Of a stretch of DNA of 64,000 nucleotides, positions 1 through 7,415 are shown one piece after another. The DNA lies in contig JAHIXK010000005.1 in the NCBI GenBank assembly GCA_018815245.1, positions 62,001 through 126,000 of the forward strand. Reading direction: 5' to 3'. Positions within the stretch are counted from its first letter, which is position 1. The number at the start of each line of letters is the position of its first letter. The notes under the pieces are model-generated. The model saw only the letters and a program-made list of their open reading frames with translations, did no database searches and had not been told where the DNA came from. The stretch comes from Gammaproteobacteria bacterium. Lineage in GTDB: Bacteria; Pseudomonadota; Gammaproteobacteria; Burkholderiales; Burkholderiaceae_B. Made by a program: the position numbers and the translations under genes.

Positions 1-38
1 ATGTGTTTGTTTTTGTGAGTAATTTTCCGCTTGCCTGA

Positions 39-58
39 ATTAATACCTTGGTATTAAT
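39..58. promoter_or_regulatory. Perfect palindrome upstream of lipoprotein/DUF1329 pair
   Basis: The sequence shows ATTAATACC, a 2-base spacer, then GGTATTAAT, a perfect 9-bp inverted repeat about 45 bases before the first gene start. Its place and symmetry suit an operator for a dimeric repressor or activator. The regulator is not in the window. Confidence 0.45.
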
Positions 59-103
59 CTAGAGTGATTAAATACACTATAACTACAAAATCAGGAGACA
101 TGC

Positions 104-1552
104 GTGAAACTTGTTCAAGTATTCACGGCAGGATTGTCGTTGCTTGCCTTGGCGGTTTTGGGGGCCTGCTCGTCAGAAGACGCGCCCGCCAATGATACGG
201 CGGCCGTGTCGTCCAGCTCAAGCAACGTGCTCACCAGCGAATCGCTAATGCAAGCCATGGGCAATGAAAGCCCGTTGGGGCTTGGCTGCGGCTGGGTTGC
301 TGCGTCTGATCCGGACAAAGCCAACGTCGCGTTTCCCGACAGTGAAGCCAAATATTGGGTGGCCGCCGCGCCCGTGTCGCCACAAACCCGTTTGCGCATT
401 GACGGGCGTTATCCCGATGCGCGTTACTTTTCATACAACGCTTACGATGTGGCTCTCCGGCCTACCGATGCAATTGCCGATTTTGAATTAAGCCCCGCAG
501 GCCGCGGTGGAAACCCCTTTCTGCGCAAAGGCGCAAAGCCGGGTGGGCAGTACACGGCGTATCTGGAATATGGTGTGTCGCCCACGCAAAGTTCAGAGGT
601 GCCCAGAAAACAGAATACTTTTTACACCGGCGAGATTGGTTTGGGTCCGCTGGGCGTGCCCAATGGCCTGGCGCTTTTCATTTACCGGGTGTATGTGTCG
701 AATGCGGGTGAATTCATGGACGGGGGTGTGGGCTTGCCCACCCTGACGCTTGAAACCGCCGATGGCAGCCGCGTGCTGGGTACCCTGCCCAACTGTGCCG
801 AACCGACCCTGCCCAACGGTGGTGGCGCACTGCCCGTGCTGGGCTTGAATGAACTGCTGCTGGGGCTTGATTACCCCAACCAACTGGCGCTGCCTTTTCC
901 AACAGCCACCAACCCGCCGACCACCGCCAGGTTTTATAGCCTGGGCGACACTGCGTTCCGTATTGCCAGCAACGTAACCGGGCAAGACACCAACGCAGTG
1001 GGTGGACGTGTTGACTCGGGTTCGGGCGGGTTTCTGAGCAATGTGCACAATGCCTACACCAGTACTGCATTTGACCGCAGTGGTGGCAGCATTGCCTTGG
1101 TTCGGGCCAAAGCACCCAGCTACCGTGGGCAGCCCGGTGTTGAATTCAAAGAAGAACAACTGCGCTATTGGTCATTGTGCGCCAATGAATTTGCCACCCA
1201 GCGTTTCACCGATTGTGCCGCAGACCACCAAGTGCCGCTGGATGATTCCGGCTACTTCACCGTCGTCATTTCCGACACCGCAGACAGGCCCGCCAATGCG
1301 ACCGCAGAAAACGGTTTTGTGTGGCTGCCATGGGGCCCTTATCCCGACCAGGTTTTGTTGTACCGCCACATGTTGCACAACCCGGATTTCGGGCAGGCTA
1401 TTCAAAATGTGCCAAAGGGTACGCCATTGCAAACGGTGATGGGTGAATTCACGCCCAAGGGCGTGTACTGTAAGCCTGAAGTATTTGTACAAAGCAACCG
1501 CAGCAGCGAGGTGTTCGCACTGTGTGAACAAGATCAAAACACCAATCGATAA
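104..1552 (+). CDS. Predicted lipoprotein of unknown function
   Basis: The product is 482 residues and begins with a lipoprotein signal peptide: charged start, hydrophobic stretch, then a lipobox reading LGACSS with Cys near residue 22. The mature part is therefore probably anchored in a membrane facing the periplasm. The GTG start is chosen because AGGAGA lies 6-11 bases upstream and an ATG four bases earlier is out of frame. I do not recognise a family. The body is rich in Pro, Gly and Asn and has several spaced cysteines. It is followed after 26 bases by a DUF1329 gene on the same strand, so the two are probably co-transcribed from the promoter region holding the palindrome at 39-58. Confidence 0.75.
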   Translation: MKLVQVFTAGLSLLALAVLGACSSEDAPANDTAAVSSSSSNVLTSESLMQAMGNESPLGLGCGWVAASDPDKANVAFPDSEAKYWVAAAPVSPQTRLRIDGRYPDARYFSYNAYDVALRPTDAIADFELSPAGRGGNPFLRKGAKPGGQYTAYLEYGVSPTQSSEVPRKQNTFYTGEIGLGPLGVPNGLALFIYRVYVSNAGEFMDGGVGLPTLTLETADGSRVLGTLPNCAEPTLPNGGGALPVLGLNELLLGLDYPNQLALPFPTATNPPTTARFYSLGDTAFRIASNVTGQDTNAVGGRVDSGSGGFLSNVHNAYTSTAFDRSGGSIALVRAKAPSYRGQPGVEFKEEQLRYWSLCANEFATQRFTDCAADHQVPLDDSGYFTVVISDTADRPANATAENGFVWLPWGPYPDQVLLYRHMLHNPDFGQAIQNVPKGTPLQTVMGEFTPKGVYCKPEVFVQSNRSSEVFALCEQDQNTNR

Positions 1553-1578
1553 CCATTCATCAATGAGGAGACAATGAA

Positions 1579-2916
1579 ATGGCAGTTCAAAAGTTAAAGT
1601 ACGGTGTGCTGGCCGCAGCAATTATTTTGGGAAGTGGCGCAGCACTGGCCAGCGACCTGTCCGAGTTGGGCAAAAGCCTGACGCCGATCGGTGCAGAGAA
1701 GAAGGGCAACGCGGAAGGCACCATTCCGGAATGGACCGGCGGCATGATAACTCCGCCCAAAGGGTTCGACCCGGCCAAGGGCTACATCAATCCGTTCGCG
1801 GACGAAAAACCTTTGTTCACCATCTCGGCCGCCAACATGGAGCAATACAAGGCCAACCTTACTCCAGGTCAAATGGAAATGATGAAGCGTTACCCCACGT
1901 ACAAAATGAATGTGTACAAAACCCACCGCACAGCGGGTTATCGCCAGTCGGTTTACGACAACGCCAAGGCCGAAGCCCCCAACGTGAAGTTGGTTGAAAA
2001 CGGCAATGGGGTGACAGGCATTAAAAAATCAAACGTGCCTTTCCCTGTGCCCAAAAGCGGGATTGAAGTGATCTGGAACCACAACTTCCGTGACCTGGGC
2101 GGTGCATTCACGCGTTATTCCGCCGACTTTCCGGTTCAAACCGACGGGTCGTTTACCGTGGGCAAGCGGATGGAAACGGTGTCGCTGGCTTCCTACATGG
2201 ACAATCCCGAGCCCAACCGTATTCTGTACTTCATGAACCAGATCACGGCGCCTGCCAACGCAGCTGGCGAAGTGGCCTTGGTGCACGAACCCATCAACCA
2301 GGTTGAAGAACCCCGTTTGGCCTGGCAGTACAACCCAGGCCAGCGCCGTGTCATTCGGGCACCCGAGCTGGCCTATGATTCCCCGGGGATTGGTGCAGAC
2401 GGCCTGCGAACCAACGACGACCTGAACGGTTTCAACGGCTCGCCAGACCGCTACGAGTGGAAGCTGGTTGGCAAGAAAGAAATGTTCGTGCCTTATAACA
2501 ACTACAAGCTTGCTGATCAAACCGTGAAGTACAGCAACATTATCCAGAAAAGTCACATCAACCCCGACATGGTGCGGTATGAATTGCACCGTGTGTGGGT
2601 GGTTGAAGCCACGCTGAAACCAGGCAAACGCCACATTTATGCCAAGCGTGTGTTCTACATTGATGAAGATTCATGGGGTGTGTTGCACGGCGATCAGTAC
2701 GATAGCCGCAATACCTTGTGGCGTGTACGCGAAGTGTTTGGCACACAGGCTTACCAAGCCCCGGCATTTGTATCTGCAGGCGAGGTGATTTACGACTTGC
2801 AGTCGCGCCGCTACCTGGTGGGTGGTTTGACCAACGAAGAAAAGTTTGCCGAGTTTGGCAAGAAGTACTCGCCTGCCGACTTCTCTACGGCAGCCTTGCG
2901 CCGCATGGGTCGTTAA
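1579..2916 (+). CDS. DUF1329 family exported protein
   Basis: The product is 445 residues with a Sec signal peptide (VLAAAIILGSGAALAS). The first mature residues, LGKSLTPIGAEKKGNAEGTIPEWTGG, and the overall length match DUF1329, whose members are predicted to adopt a LolA/LolB-like lipid-binding fold in the periplasm or outer membrane. Members often lie beside genes for uptake or breakdown of hydrophobic compounds, but the ligand is unknown. The ATG is preceded by GAGGAG; an ATG five bases earlier is out of frame. It probably forms a two-gene operon with the lipoprotein upstream. A perfect hairpin just after the stop may end or stabilise the message. Confidence 0.85.
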   Translation: MAVQKLKYGVLAAAIILGSGAALASDLSELGKSLTPIGAEKKGNAEGTIPEWTGGMITPPKGFDPAKGYINPFADEKPLFTISAANMEQYKANLTPGQMEMMKRYPTYKMNVYKTHRTAGYRQSVYDNAKAEAPNVKLVENGNGVTGIKKSNVPFPVPKSGIEVIWNHNFRDLGGAFTRYSADFPVQTDGSFTVGKRMETVSLASYMDNPEPNRILYFMNQITAPANAAGEVALVHEPINQVEEPRLAWQYNPGQRRVIRAPELAYDSPGIGADGLRTNDDLNGFNGSPDRYEWKLVGKKEMFVPYNNYKLADQTVKYSNIIQKSHINPDMVRYELHRVWVVEATLKPGKRHIYAKRVFYIDEDSWGVLHGDQYDSRNTLWRVREVFGTQAYQAPAFVSAGEVIYDLQSRRYLVGGLTNEEKFAEFGKKYSPADFSTAALRRMGR

Positions 2917-2938
2917 TCGGCTTGTAATCAGCGATAAT

Positions 2939-2963
2939 CGCGGTTTGAATGCTTCAAACCGCG
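2939..2963 (+). terminator. Strong hairpin between DUF1329 gene and yaeQ
   Basis: CGCGGTTTGAA, a 3-base loop, then TTCAAACCGCG make a perfect 11-bp stem. No run of T follows, so it is not a classic intrinsic terminator. Its 3' side ends nine bases before the yaeQ ATG, where it could limit ribosome access or protect the upstream message end. Confidence 0.5.
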
Positions 2964-2972
2964 AGTTGCCTT

Positions 2973-3506
2973 ATGGCCCTTCGAGCCACCGTTTACAAAG
3001 TTCAACTGGATGTGTCCGACCTGGATCGCAACCACTTCGCGCAATATGCGCTGACCCTCGCTTTGCATCCCTCTGAAACTGAAGAACGCATGATGGTTCG
3101 CTTGTTGGCTTTTGCCATGCACGCCGGGCAAGATGTGCAATTCGGCAAAGGTTTGTCAGCCGAAGAAGAGGCCGCCGTGTGGGAAGTCGACCCCACTGGC
3201 CAAATCAAGGTGTGGATTGATGTGGGCCAGCCCGATGAAAGCCGAATCAAGAAAGCATGTGGCCGTTCAGACCGCGTGGTGATTTACTGTTACACCCGTT
3301 CCGCAGAAGTGTGGTGGAAACAGAACCAGGACTGGTTGAACAAACTGGACAAAGTACAGGTGTTGCAACTGAGCGTGGAAGACGGCACAACACTGGCAAA
3401 CCTGGCCCAGCGCAACATGAACCTGGCTTGCACCGTTCAGGAAGGCATGGTGTATTTGGGTGAAAGTGCAGTGCAGCCGGTTACTTTGAAAAGTGTAGTT
3501 GGTTAA
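2973..3506 (+). CDS. yaeQ: YaeQ family protein
   Basis: The product is about 177 residues. The start MALRATVYKVQLDVSDLDRN and the stretch HPSETEERMMVRLLAFAMHA match YaeQ, a small conserved proteobacterial protein with a PD-(D/E)XK nuclease-like fold and no settled biochemical role. Length and N-terminus agree with the E. coli protein, so the ATG at 2973 is preferred to the ORF-track start eight codons upstream, which lies inside a hairpin. The gene stands alone: a DUF1329 gene ends before it and a sigma70-like promoter with a candidate small RNA follows. Confidence 0.9.
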   Translation: MALRATVYKVQLDVSDLDRNHFAQYALTLALHPSETEERMMVRLLAFAMHAGQDVQFGKGLSAEEEAAVWEVDPTGQIKVWIDVGQPDESRIKKACGRSDRVVIYCYTRSAEVWWKQNQDWLNKLDKVQVLQLSVEDGTTLANLAQRNMNLACTVQEGMVYLGESAVQPVTLKSVVG

Positions 3507-3522
3507 TCACCCAACGGTATTC

Positions 3523-3551
3523 TTGACAGCCCCGGGAAACAGACCTATCAT
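3523..3551 (+). promoter_or_regulatory. Near-consensus sigma70 promoter
   Basis: TTGACA (exact -35), a 17-base spacer, then TATCAT (one mismatch to the -10 consensus). This is the cleanest housekeeping promoter I see in the window. The predicted start falls at about 3558-3560, only some 30 bases before a strong terminator. Confidence 0.7.
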
Positions 3552-3557
3552 TCGCCC

Positions 3558-3618
3558 GTACTCACCTGCGGCGTGCCGTGGGCCCAAAAAGCCACCAATT
3601 TTTTTGGTGGCTTTTTGC
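3558..3618 (+). ncRNA. Candidate short RNA or attenuated leader
   Basis: The near-consensus promoter just upstream and an intrinsic terminator at 3586-3616 would define a transcript of about 60 nucleotides with no credible ORF. The terminator forms the 3' half, as in many Hfq-dependent small RNAs. Alternatively it is an attenuated leader of the NYN gene that starts 21 bases after the terminator. The call rests only on promoter-terminator arrangement. Confidence 0.4.
3586..3616 (+). terminator. Intrinsic terminator
   Basis: AAAAAGCCACCA pairs perfectly with TGGTGGCTTTTT across a 7-base loop, so the stem ends in a run of T. The flanking A run also makes it usable on the minus strand. Confidence 0.8.
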
Positions 3619-3638
3619 TTTTGTGGGGTTGAGTGGTG

Positions 3639-4292
3639 ATGAGAACGATCGTTTATATTGATGGCTTTAACTTGTATTACCGCGCTTTAAAAGGCACGCC
3701 GTTCAAGTGGCTGAATCTTCAATCGCTCTGTGAGTCTGTTTTACCGAAGCATCTGAAAATTGACCGAGTGAATTACTATACTGCCAGAGTGTCGGGCCGG
3801 ATCAATCCTAACTCTCCCAGGGATCAACACCTTTACTTGAAAGCACTGTCGAGCTTGCCCAATGTAAAGGTTCATTTCGGAAGCTTTCAGACTCAGGACA
3901 AATGGATGTTCATGAGCCAGCCGGTTCAGTTTCGTCCGAATGGGCAAGGATTTCTGAGCCCCAACCCCAGATACACCTCTGTTGTAAAAACAGAAGAAAA
4001 GGGATCCGATGTGAACCTCGGTGTACATTTGGTGCGCGATGCCTTTCTTGGCAAATTTGATCACGCTGCTGTGATCACGAACGATACCGATTTGGCGGAA
4101 CCGCTGCGTATTGTCACTCAGGAAGCGAAACTGCCAATTACTCTGATCTCACCCACCAATCGACCTGCTGCAACATTGGTAAATTATTCAACTCATGTAC
4201 GTCATCTGGCAAATTATCTGTCCTCCAATCAATTTCCGGTGACCCTGATCCTCGACGGTAATTTGTCTGTCTCGAAACCGATGGACTGGTAA
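3639..4292 (+). CDS. NYN domain (LabA/DUF88-like) putative RNase
   Basis: The product is about 217 residues. The N-terminal IVYIDGFNLYY and the later KGSDVNLGVHLVRDAF and VITNDTDLAEPL carry the spaced acidic residues of NYN domains, which have a PIN-like nuclease fold and probably bind a metal ion. Members are thought to act on RNA, but the target is not predictable here. Two in-frame starts exist: GTG at 3633 and ATG at 3639. I prefer the ATG. Base use is somewhat more AT-rich than in the neighbours. The gene sits directly after the candidate small RNA terminator, so it may depend on read-through or its own weak promoter. Confidence 0.75.
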   Translation: MRTIVYIDGFNLYYRALKGTPFKWLNLQSLCESVLPKHLKIDRVNYYTARVSGRINPNSPRDQHLYLKALSSLPNVKVHFGSFQTQDKWMFMSQPVQFRPNGQGFLSPNPRYTSVVKTEEKGSDVNLGVHLVRDAFLGKFDHAAVITNDTDLAEPLRIVTQEAKLPITLISPTNRPAATLVNYSTHVRHLANYLSSNQFPVTLILDGNLSVSKPMDW

Positions 4293-4318
4293 ACGCTTAC
4301 ACTTGGTTTAAGTCAGTT

Positions 4319-4340
4319 TTCAGTAGATCTTCAGTAGATC
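4319..4340. repeat. 11-bp tandem duplication
   Basis: TTCAGTAGATC occurs twice head to tail in the 67-base gap between the NYN gene and the flavin reductase gene, 20 bases before the latter's ATG. It could be a slippage duplication or a pair of regulator half-sites. Confidence 0.5.
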
Positions 4341-4359
4341 ACGTCTCAGGAATTATTGT

Positions 4360-4968
4360 ATGTACTTCAACACCTCGGAAATAAGCCCGCGTGAAAACTA
4401 TCAATTGTTGACAGGTGCCGTGGTGCCTCGCCCCATTGCATGGGTCAGCACCTTGAGTGAAAGCGGTATTGCAAACTTGGCCCCATATTCATTTTTTACC
4501 GTGGCCAGTTGCAAGCCGCCGGTGTTGTGTGTGGTGCAGGTGAACCCGCGCAACCGCGCGGAGAAAGACACCTTGACCAACTTGCAGGCCACGCGTGAAT
4601 GCGTGGTGAACATTGTCAGCCATGTGCTGGTGGACGCCATGAACACAAGTTGTGGCGATTACCCACCTGAAGTGGATGAGTTCGAAAAAGCGGGTTTGAA
4701 AAAATCGCTCAGCAAGGCGGTGGCAGCACCCGGTGTAGAAGATGCACTGGTGCGTTTCGAATGCAATTTGCGCGAAGTGAAGCTGGTGGGCGAAGGCCCC
4801 ATGGGCGGCTCGATGATGCTGCTGGATGTACTGGGTGTTGAAGTGAATGACGCCGCAATGCGCAATGGTTTGATTGCCAATGATTTGCTGGACGCTGTGG
4901 GCAAACTGACAGGCGATGGTTATTGCACCACCCGCAGCAATTTTGAATTGGCGCGGCCAAAGGTTTAA
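4360..4968 (+). CDS. Flavin reductase family protein (FMN-binding split barrel)
   Basis: The product is 202 residues. LLTGAVVPRPIAWVSTLSESGIANLAPYSFFT is the typical opening of the flavin-reductase-like/flavoredoxin split-barrel family, which binds FMN and passes electrons from NAD(P)H or ferredoxin, often to a partner oxygenase. A second conserved block, RECVVNIVSH, follows near residue 80. No oxygenase partner lies nearby. It converges on the GntR gene with 12 bases between stop codons. It may belong functionally to the adjoining malonate locus, but nothing in the sequence proves this. Confidence 0.85.
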   Translation: MYFNTSEISPRENYQLLTGAVVPRPIAWVSTLSESGIANLAPYSFFTVASCKPPVLCVVQVNPRNRAEKDTLTNLQATRECVVNIVSHVLVDAMNTSCGDYPPEVDEFEKAGLKKSLSKAVAAPGVEDALVRFECNLREVKLVGEGPMGGSMMLLDVLGVEVNDAAMRNGLIANDLLDAVGKLTGDGYCTTRSNFELARPKV

Positions 4969-4980
4969 ACTGCGGCAGGT

Positions 4981-5652
4981 TCAGGCTGCAGTGCGTGCCT
5001 TTAACAACGGCAGCGAAGCCACCAAATCAGCGAAACGCTGGCCTTGCACCATTACGTGGTTGCGAAGCAACTCGTTGGCTGTGTCTCCATCCCCGTTCAG
5101 AATGGCTTTCACAATTGCATCGTGTTCATCCAGCGAAGTCGGAATGCGCCCCCGCACGCGAAGTTGCAAGCGTCGATACGGGCGCAGCCTTCTGCGCAAC
5201 CCCCAAGCCTGTTCTATCAAAAATTCATTGTGGCTGCCGCGGTAAATCACGCCGTGAAACTTGTCGTTGAGCTGGTAGTACTCGTCGGGGTCGCCCCCTT
5301 TTTCCATGGCGGCTTTGCATTCCTCGTGCGTGGCGACCAGTTCATCCTGCTCTTCGTCGGTCAGCCTGCGCGCGGCAAGGCGGCCGCACATGCCTTCAAA
5401 TTCGCCCATTACTTCAAACATTTCTACCAATTGCTGGGCGCTGAATTGCGCAACCACCGCGCCTCTGCGCGCGCGCAACTCGACCAAGCCTGCCGTGGCA
5501 AGCTGGTTCAGTGCCTCTCGAATGGGGGTTCGGGACACGCCAAACCGAGCAGCCAGCTCGGTTTCATCAAGATGTTCGCCCGGCGGTAACTTACCAAAAG
5601 CGATCAACTCTTCGATTTGATCCCGTACGTCTTCCGAGAGTTTTTTCTTCAT
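4981..5652 (-). CDS. GntR family (FCD) regulator, MdcY/MatR-like
   Basis: The product is about 223 residues. An N-terminal winged helix (GEHLDETELAARFGVSRTPIREALNQL) is followed by an all-helical FCD ligand-binding domain with the metal/acid-binding histidines expected around NDKFHGVIYRGSHN. The start MKKKLSEDVRDQIEEL is preferred over the TTG start in the ORF track. The gene is divergent from the malonate operon, and the gap holds a perfect CTTGTATACAAG palindrome. Acinetobacter MdcY and rhizobial MatR, FCD regulators of malonate genes, recognise TTGTATACAA-type sites, as I recall. I infer repression of the operon relieved by malonate or a derivative. Confidence 0.85.
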   Translation of the reverse strand: MKKKLSEDVRDQIEELIAFGKLPPGEHLDETELAARFGVSRTPIREALNQLATAGLVELRARRGAVVAQFSAQQLVEMFEVMGEFEGMCGRLAARRLTDEEQDELVATHEECKAAMEKGGDPDEYYQLNDKFHGVIYRGSHNEFLIEQAWGLRRRLRPYRRLQLRVRGRIPTSLDEHDAIVKAILNGDGDTANELLRNHVMVQGQRFADLVASLPLLKARTAA

Positions 5653-5685
5653 GGGGCGATAAAAAAAATGAATCAGCGTTATTGA

Positions 5686-5720
5686 CAATGTATACGAGCG
5701 GAATTAGTCTTGTATACAAG
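5686..5720. promoter_or_regulatory. Two GTATAC operator boxes for the FCD regulator
   Basis: CTTGTATACAAG at 5709-5720 is a perfect 12-bp palindrome. A second, weaker box CAATGTATACGAG is centred 22 bases to the left, about two helical turns. Both lie between the divergent GntR gene and the dehalogenase gene. They fit the known MdcY/MatR-type operator and probably control both directions. Confidence 0.7.
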
Positions 5721-5822
5721 AAATACAAAAACGCATGCAAAATGCGATGCTCTACATACAATAATAAGAGAGCACACGCCCAAACACAATCAGTTTCGGG
5801 TAAACCAACGAGGAGACAGGTG

Positions 5823-6542
5823 ATGAGTCACGCAGCCGGTGCAGTTAAAGCACTTGCATTTGATGTATTTGGCACAGTTGTGGACTGGCGGGGCAGTGTG
5901 GCCCGCGAGGTGGCTGCGGTCGCCAGGCACCTGAACATTCAGGTGGACGCACTGGCCTTTGCAGATGCTTGGCGCGCCGGTTATGCACCGGCCATGGACC
6001 ATGTTCGCAAAGGGGAATTGCCCTGGATGCACATCGACAGCCTGCACCGCATGATTCTGGATTCAATCGTTGAACAGTTTGGCTTGCAAAGCCTGAACGA
6101 GGCGCAGCGCGAAAACCTGAACAAGGTGTGGCACCGCCTGGCACCCTGGCCCGACACGGTTACAGGCCTTCATGCCCTGAAAAAACAGTTCACCATCACA
6201 ACGCTTTCAAACGGCAATTTTTCCCTGCTCACCGCCATGGCGAAAAACGCAGGGTTGCCTTGGGACTGCATCGTGTCGGCAGAACTCTTCAAGCATTACA
6301 AGCCCGATCCTGAAACCTACCACGGTGTAGCGGGTTTGCTGAATTTGCCGATTGAACAGGTGATGCTGTGTGCCTCCCATCCCAGCGATTTGCGCGCCGC
6401 CAAGGCGCAAGGCATGCGCACCGCCTATGTAATGCGCCCCTTTGAATTTGGCGAACACGTGCCCTTGCCCAAAGTGCAAGCTGGCGAATTTGATTTTGTA
6501 GCACAAGACTTTGTGGACCTGGCCCGCCAACTGGCCGCCTGA
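5823..6542 (+). CDS. Haloacid dehalogenase type II (HAD superfamily)
   Basis: The product is about 239 residues. HAD motif I is FDVFGTVVDWR with nucleophile Asp near residue 14; motif II is TLSNGNF; the motif III Lys is in KHYKPDPETYH; the last motif is CASHPSDLRAAKAQG. This matches L-2-haloacid dehalogenase type II, which hydrolyses 2-haloacids to 2-hydroxyacids, though a His stands where the best-studied enzymes have Asn in the last motif, so the substrate is open. The ATG at 5823 follows GAGGAGAC; the longer ORF runs back into the GntR gene and is not credible. It is the first gene of the malonate operon. Confidence 0.85.
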   Translation: MSHAAGAVKALAFDVFGTVVDWRGSVAREVAAVARHLNIQVDALAFADAWRAGYAPAMDHVRKGELPWMHIDSLHRMILDSIVEQFGLQSLNEAQRENLNKVWHRLAPWPDTVTGLHALKKQFTITTLSNGNFSLLTAMAKNAGLPWDCIVSAELFKHYKPDPETYHGVAGLLNLPIEQVMLCASHPSDLRAAKAQGMRTAYVMRPFEFGEHVPLPKVQAGEFDFVAQDFVDLARQLAA

Positions 6543-6564
6543 ACCACAATACACGGAGCATTCA

Positions 6565-7317
6565 ATGAGCAAGATTTACCGAATTGGCCAAATTGTGCCA
6601 AGTTCCAACACCACCATGGAAACAGAAATTCCCGCGATCCTGCGCGCCCGCGAAGCCGTTGAGGCCGAGCGCTTCACCTTCCATTCCAGCCGAATGCGCA
6701 TGCAGCACGTTACAAAAGAAGAGTTGGCGAAAATGGACGCTGATTCCGACCGTTGTGCGCTGGAATTGGCCGATGCCCGCGTGGATGTGCTGGGCTACGC
6801 CTGCCTGGTGGCCATCATGAGCATGGGTTTGGGTTACCACAAAAAATCAGAAGAACGCCTGCATGGCCGCACGGTTGAGGCCGGTGGCCCTGCGCCCGTC
6901 GTAACCAGTGCCGGTGCGTTGGTGGACGGTTTGAAAGCGATTGGCGCGAAGAAGGTTGCCATTCTGACGCCTTACATGAAACCGCTGACTCAACTGGTGG
7001 TTGATTACATCGAGCACGAGGGAATCGAGGTGCTTGACAGCATTTCGCTGGAAGTATCGAACAATCTGGAAGTGGGTTTGCTCAACCCGCTGGCCCCGGT
7101 AGAGCACACCAAAAAACTGAACACAGCCAATGTAGACGCCATTGTGGCCTCGGCCTGCGTGCAAATGCCGTCGCTGGCGTCCATTCAGCAAATTGAAGAC
7201 CGTGCGGGTATGCCCGTATTGTCTTCTTCGGTCGCAACCACTTACATGATGTTAAAGAAATTGGGTCTTAAGACCTATGCCCCGGGTTTCGGCTCGCTGT
7301 TGTCCGGGAAATATTGA
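6565..7317 (+). CDS. maiA: Maleate isomerase (maleate cis-trans isomerase)
   Basis: The product is about 250 residues of the Asp/Glu racemase superfamily. The start YRIGQIVPSSNTTMETEIPA and the blocks RFTFHSSRMRM and YACLVAIMSMG closely match maleate isomerase as I know it. The two catalytic cysteines are visible, near residue 80 (YACLVA) and 198 (SACVQMPSL). Arylmalonate decarboxylase, a relative, lacks the first one, so isomerisation of maleate to fumarate is the better call. The ATG follows CGGAG and lies 22 bases after the dehalogenase stop. A role in the malonate operon is not obvious: the operon may also handle maleate or halogenated dicarboxylates. Confidence 0.9.
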   Translation: MSKIYRIGQIVPSSNTTMETEIPAILRAREAVEAERFTFHSSRMRMQHVTKEELAKMDADSDRCALELADARVDVLGYACLVAIMSMGLGYHKKSEERLHGRTVEAGGPAPVVTSAGALVDGLKAIGAKKVAILTPYMKPLTQLVVDYIEHEGIEVLDSISLEVSNNLEVGLLNPLAPVEHTKKLNTANVDAIVASACVQMPSLASIQQIEDRAGMPVLSSSVATTYMMLKKLGLKTYAPGFGSLLSGKY

Positions 7318-7415
7318 ACGAACCAGGAAATTTCGTTCGGATGTGGAGCGCGTCAAAGAATCGTTTGTTCGATTCAATGGCGTTCAATTATTAGAAGCAA
7401 AGAGGAGACTTACTC

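Noticed and set aside
593-1159. Minus-strand 188-codon ORF inside the first lipoprotein gene
   Set aside because: Shadow ORF without a start signal or recognisable family.
5511-6542. 343-codon ORF for the dehalogenase
   Set aside because: Its first ~104 codons overlap the GntR gene and the operator region. The ATG at 5823 has a strong ribosome site and gives the family length.
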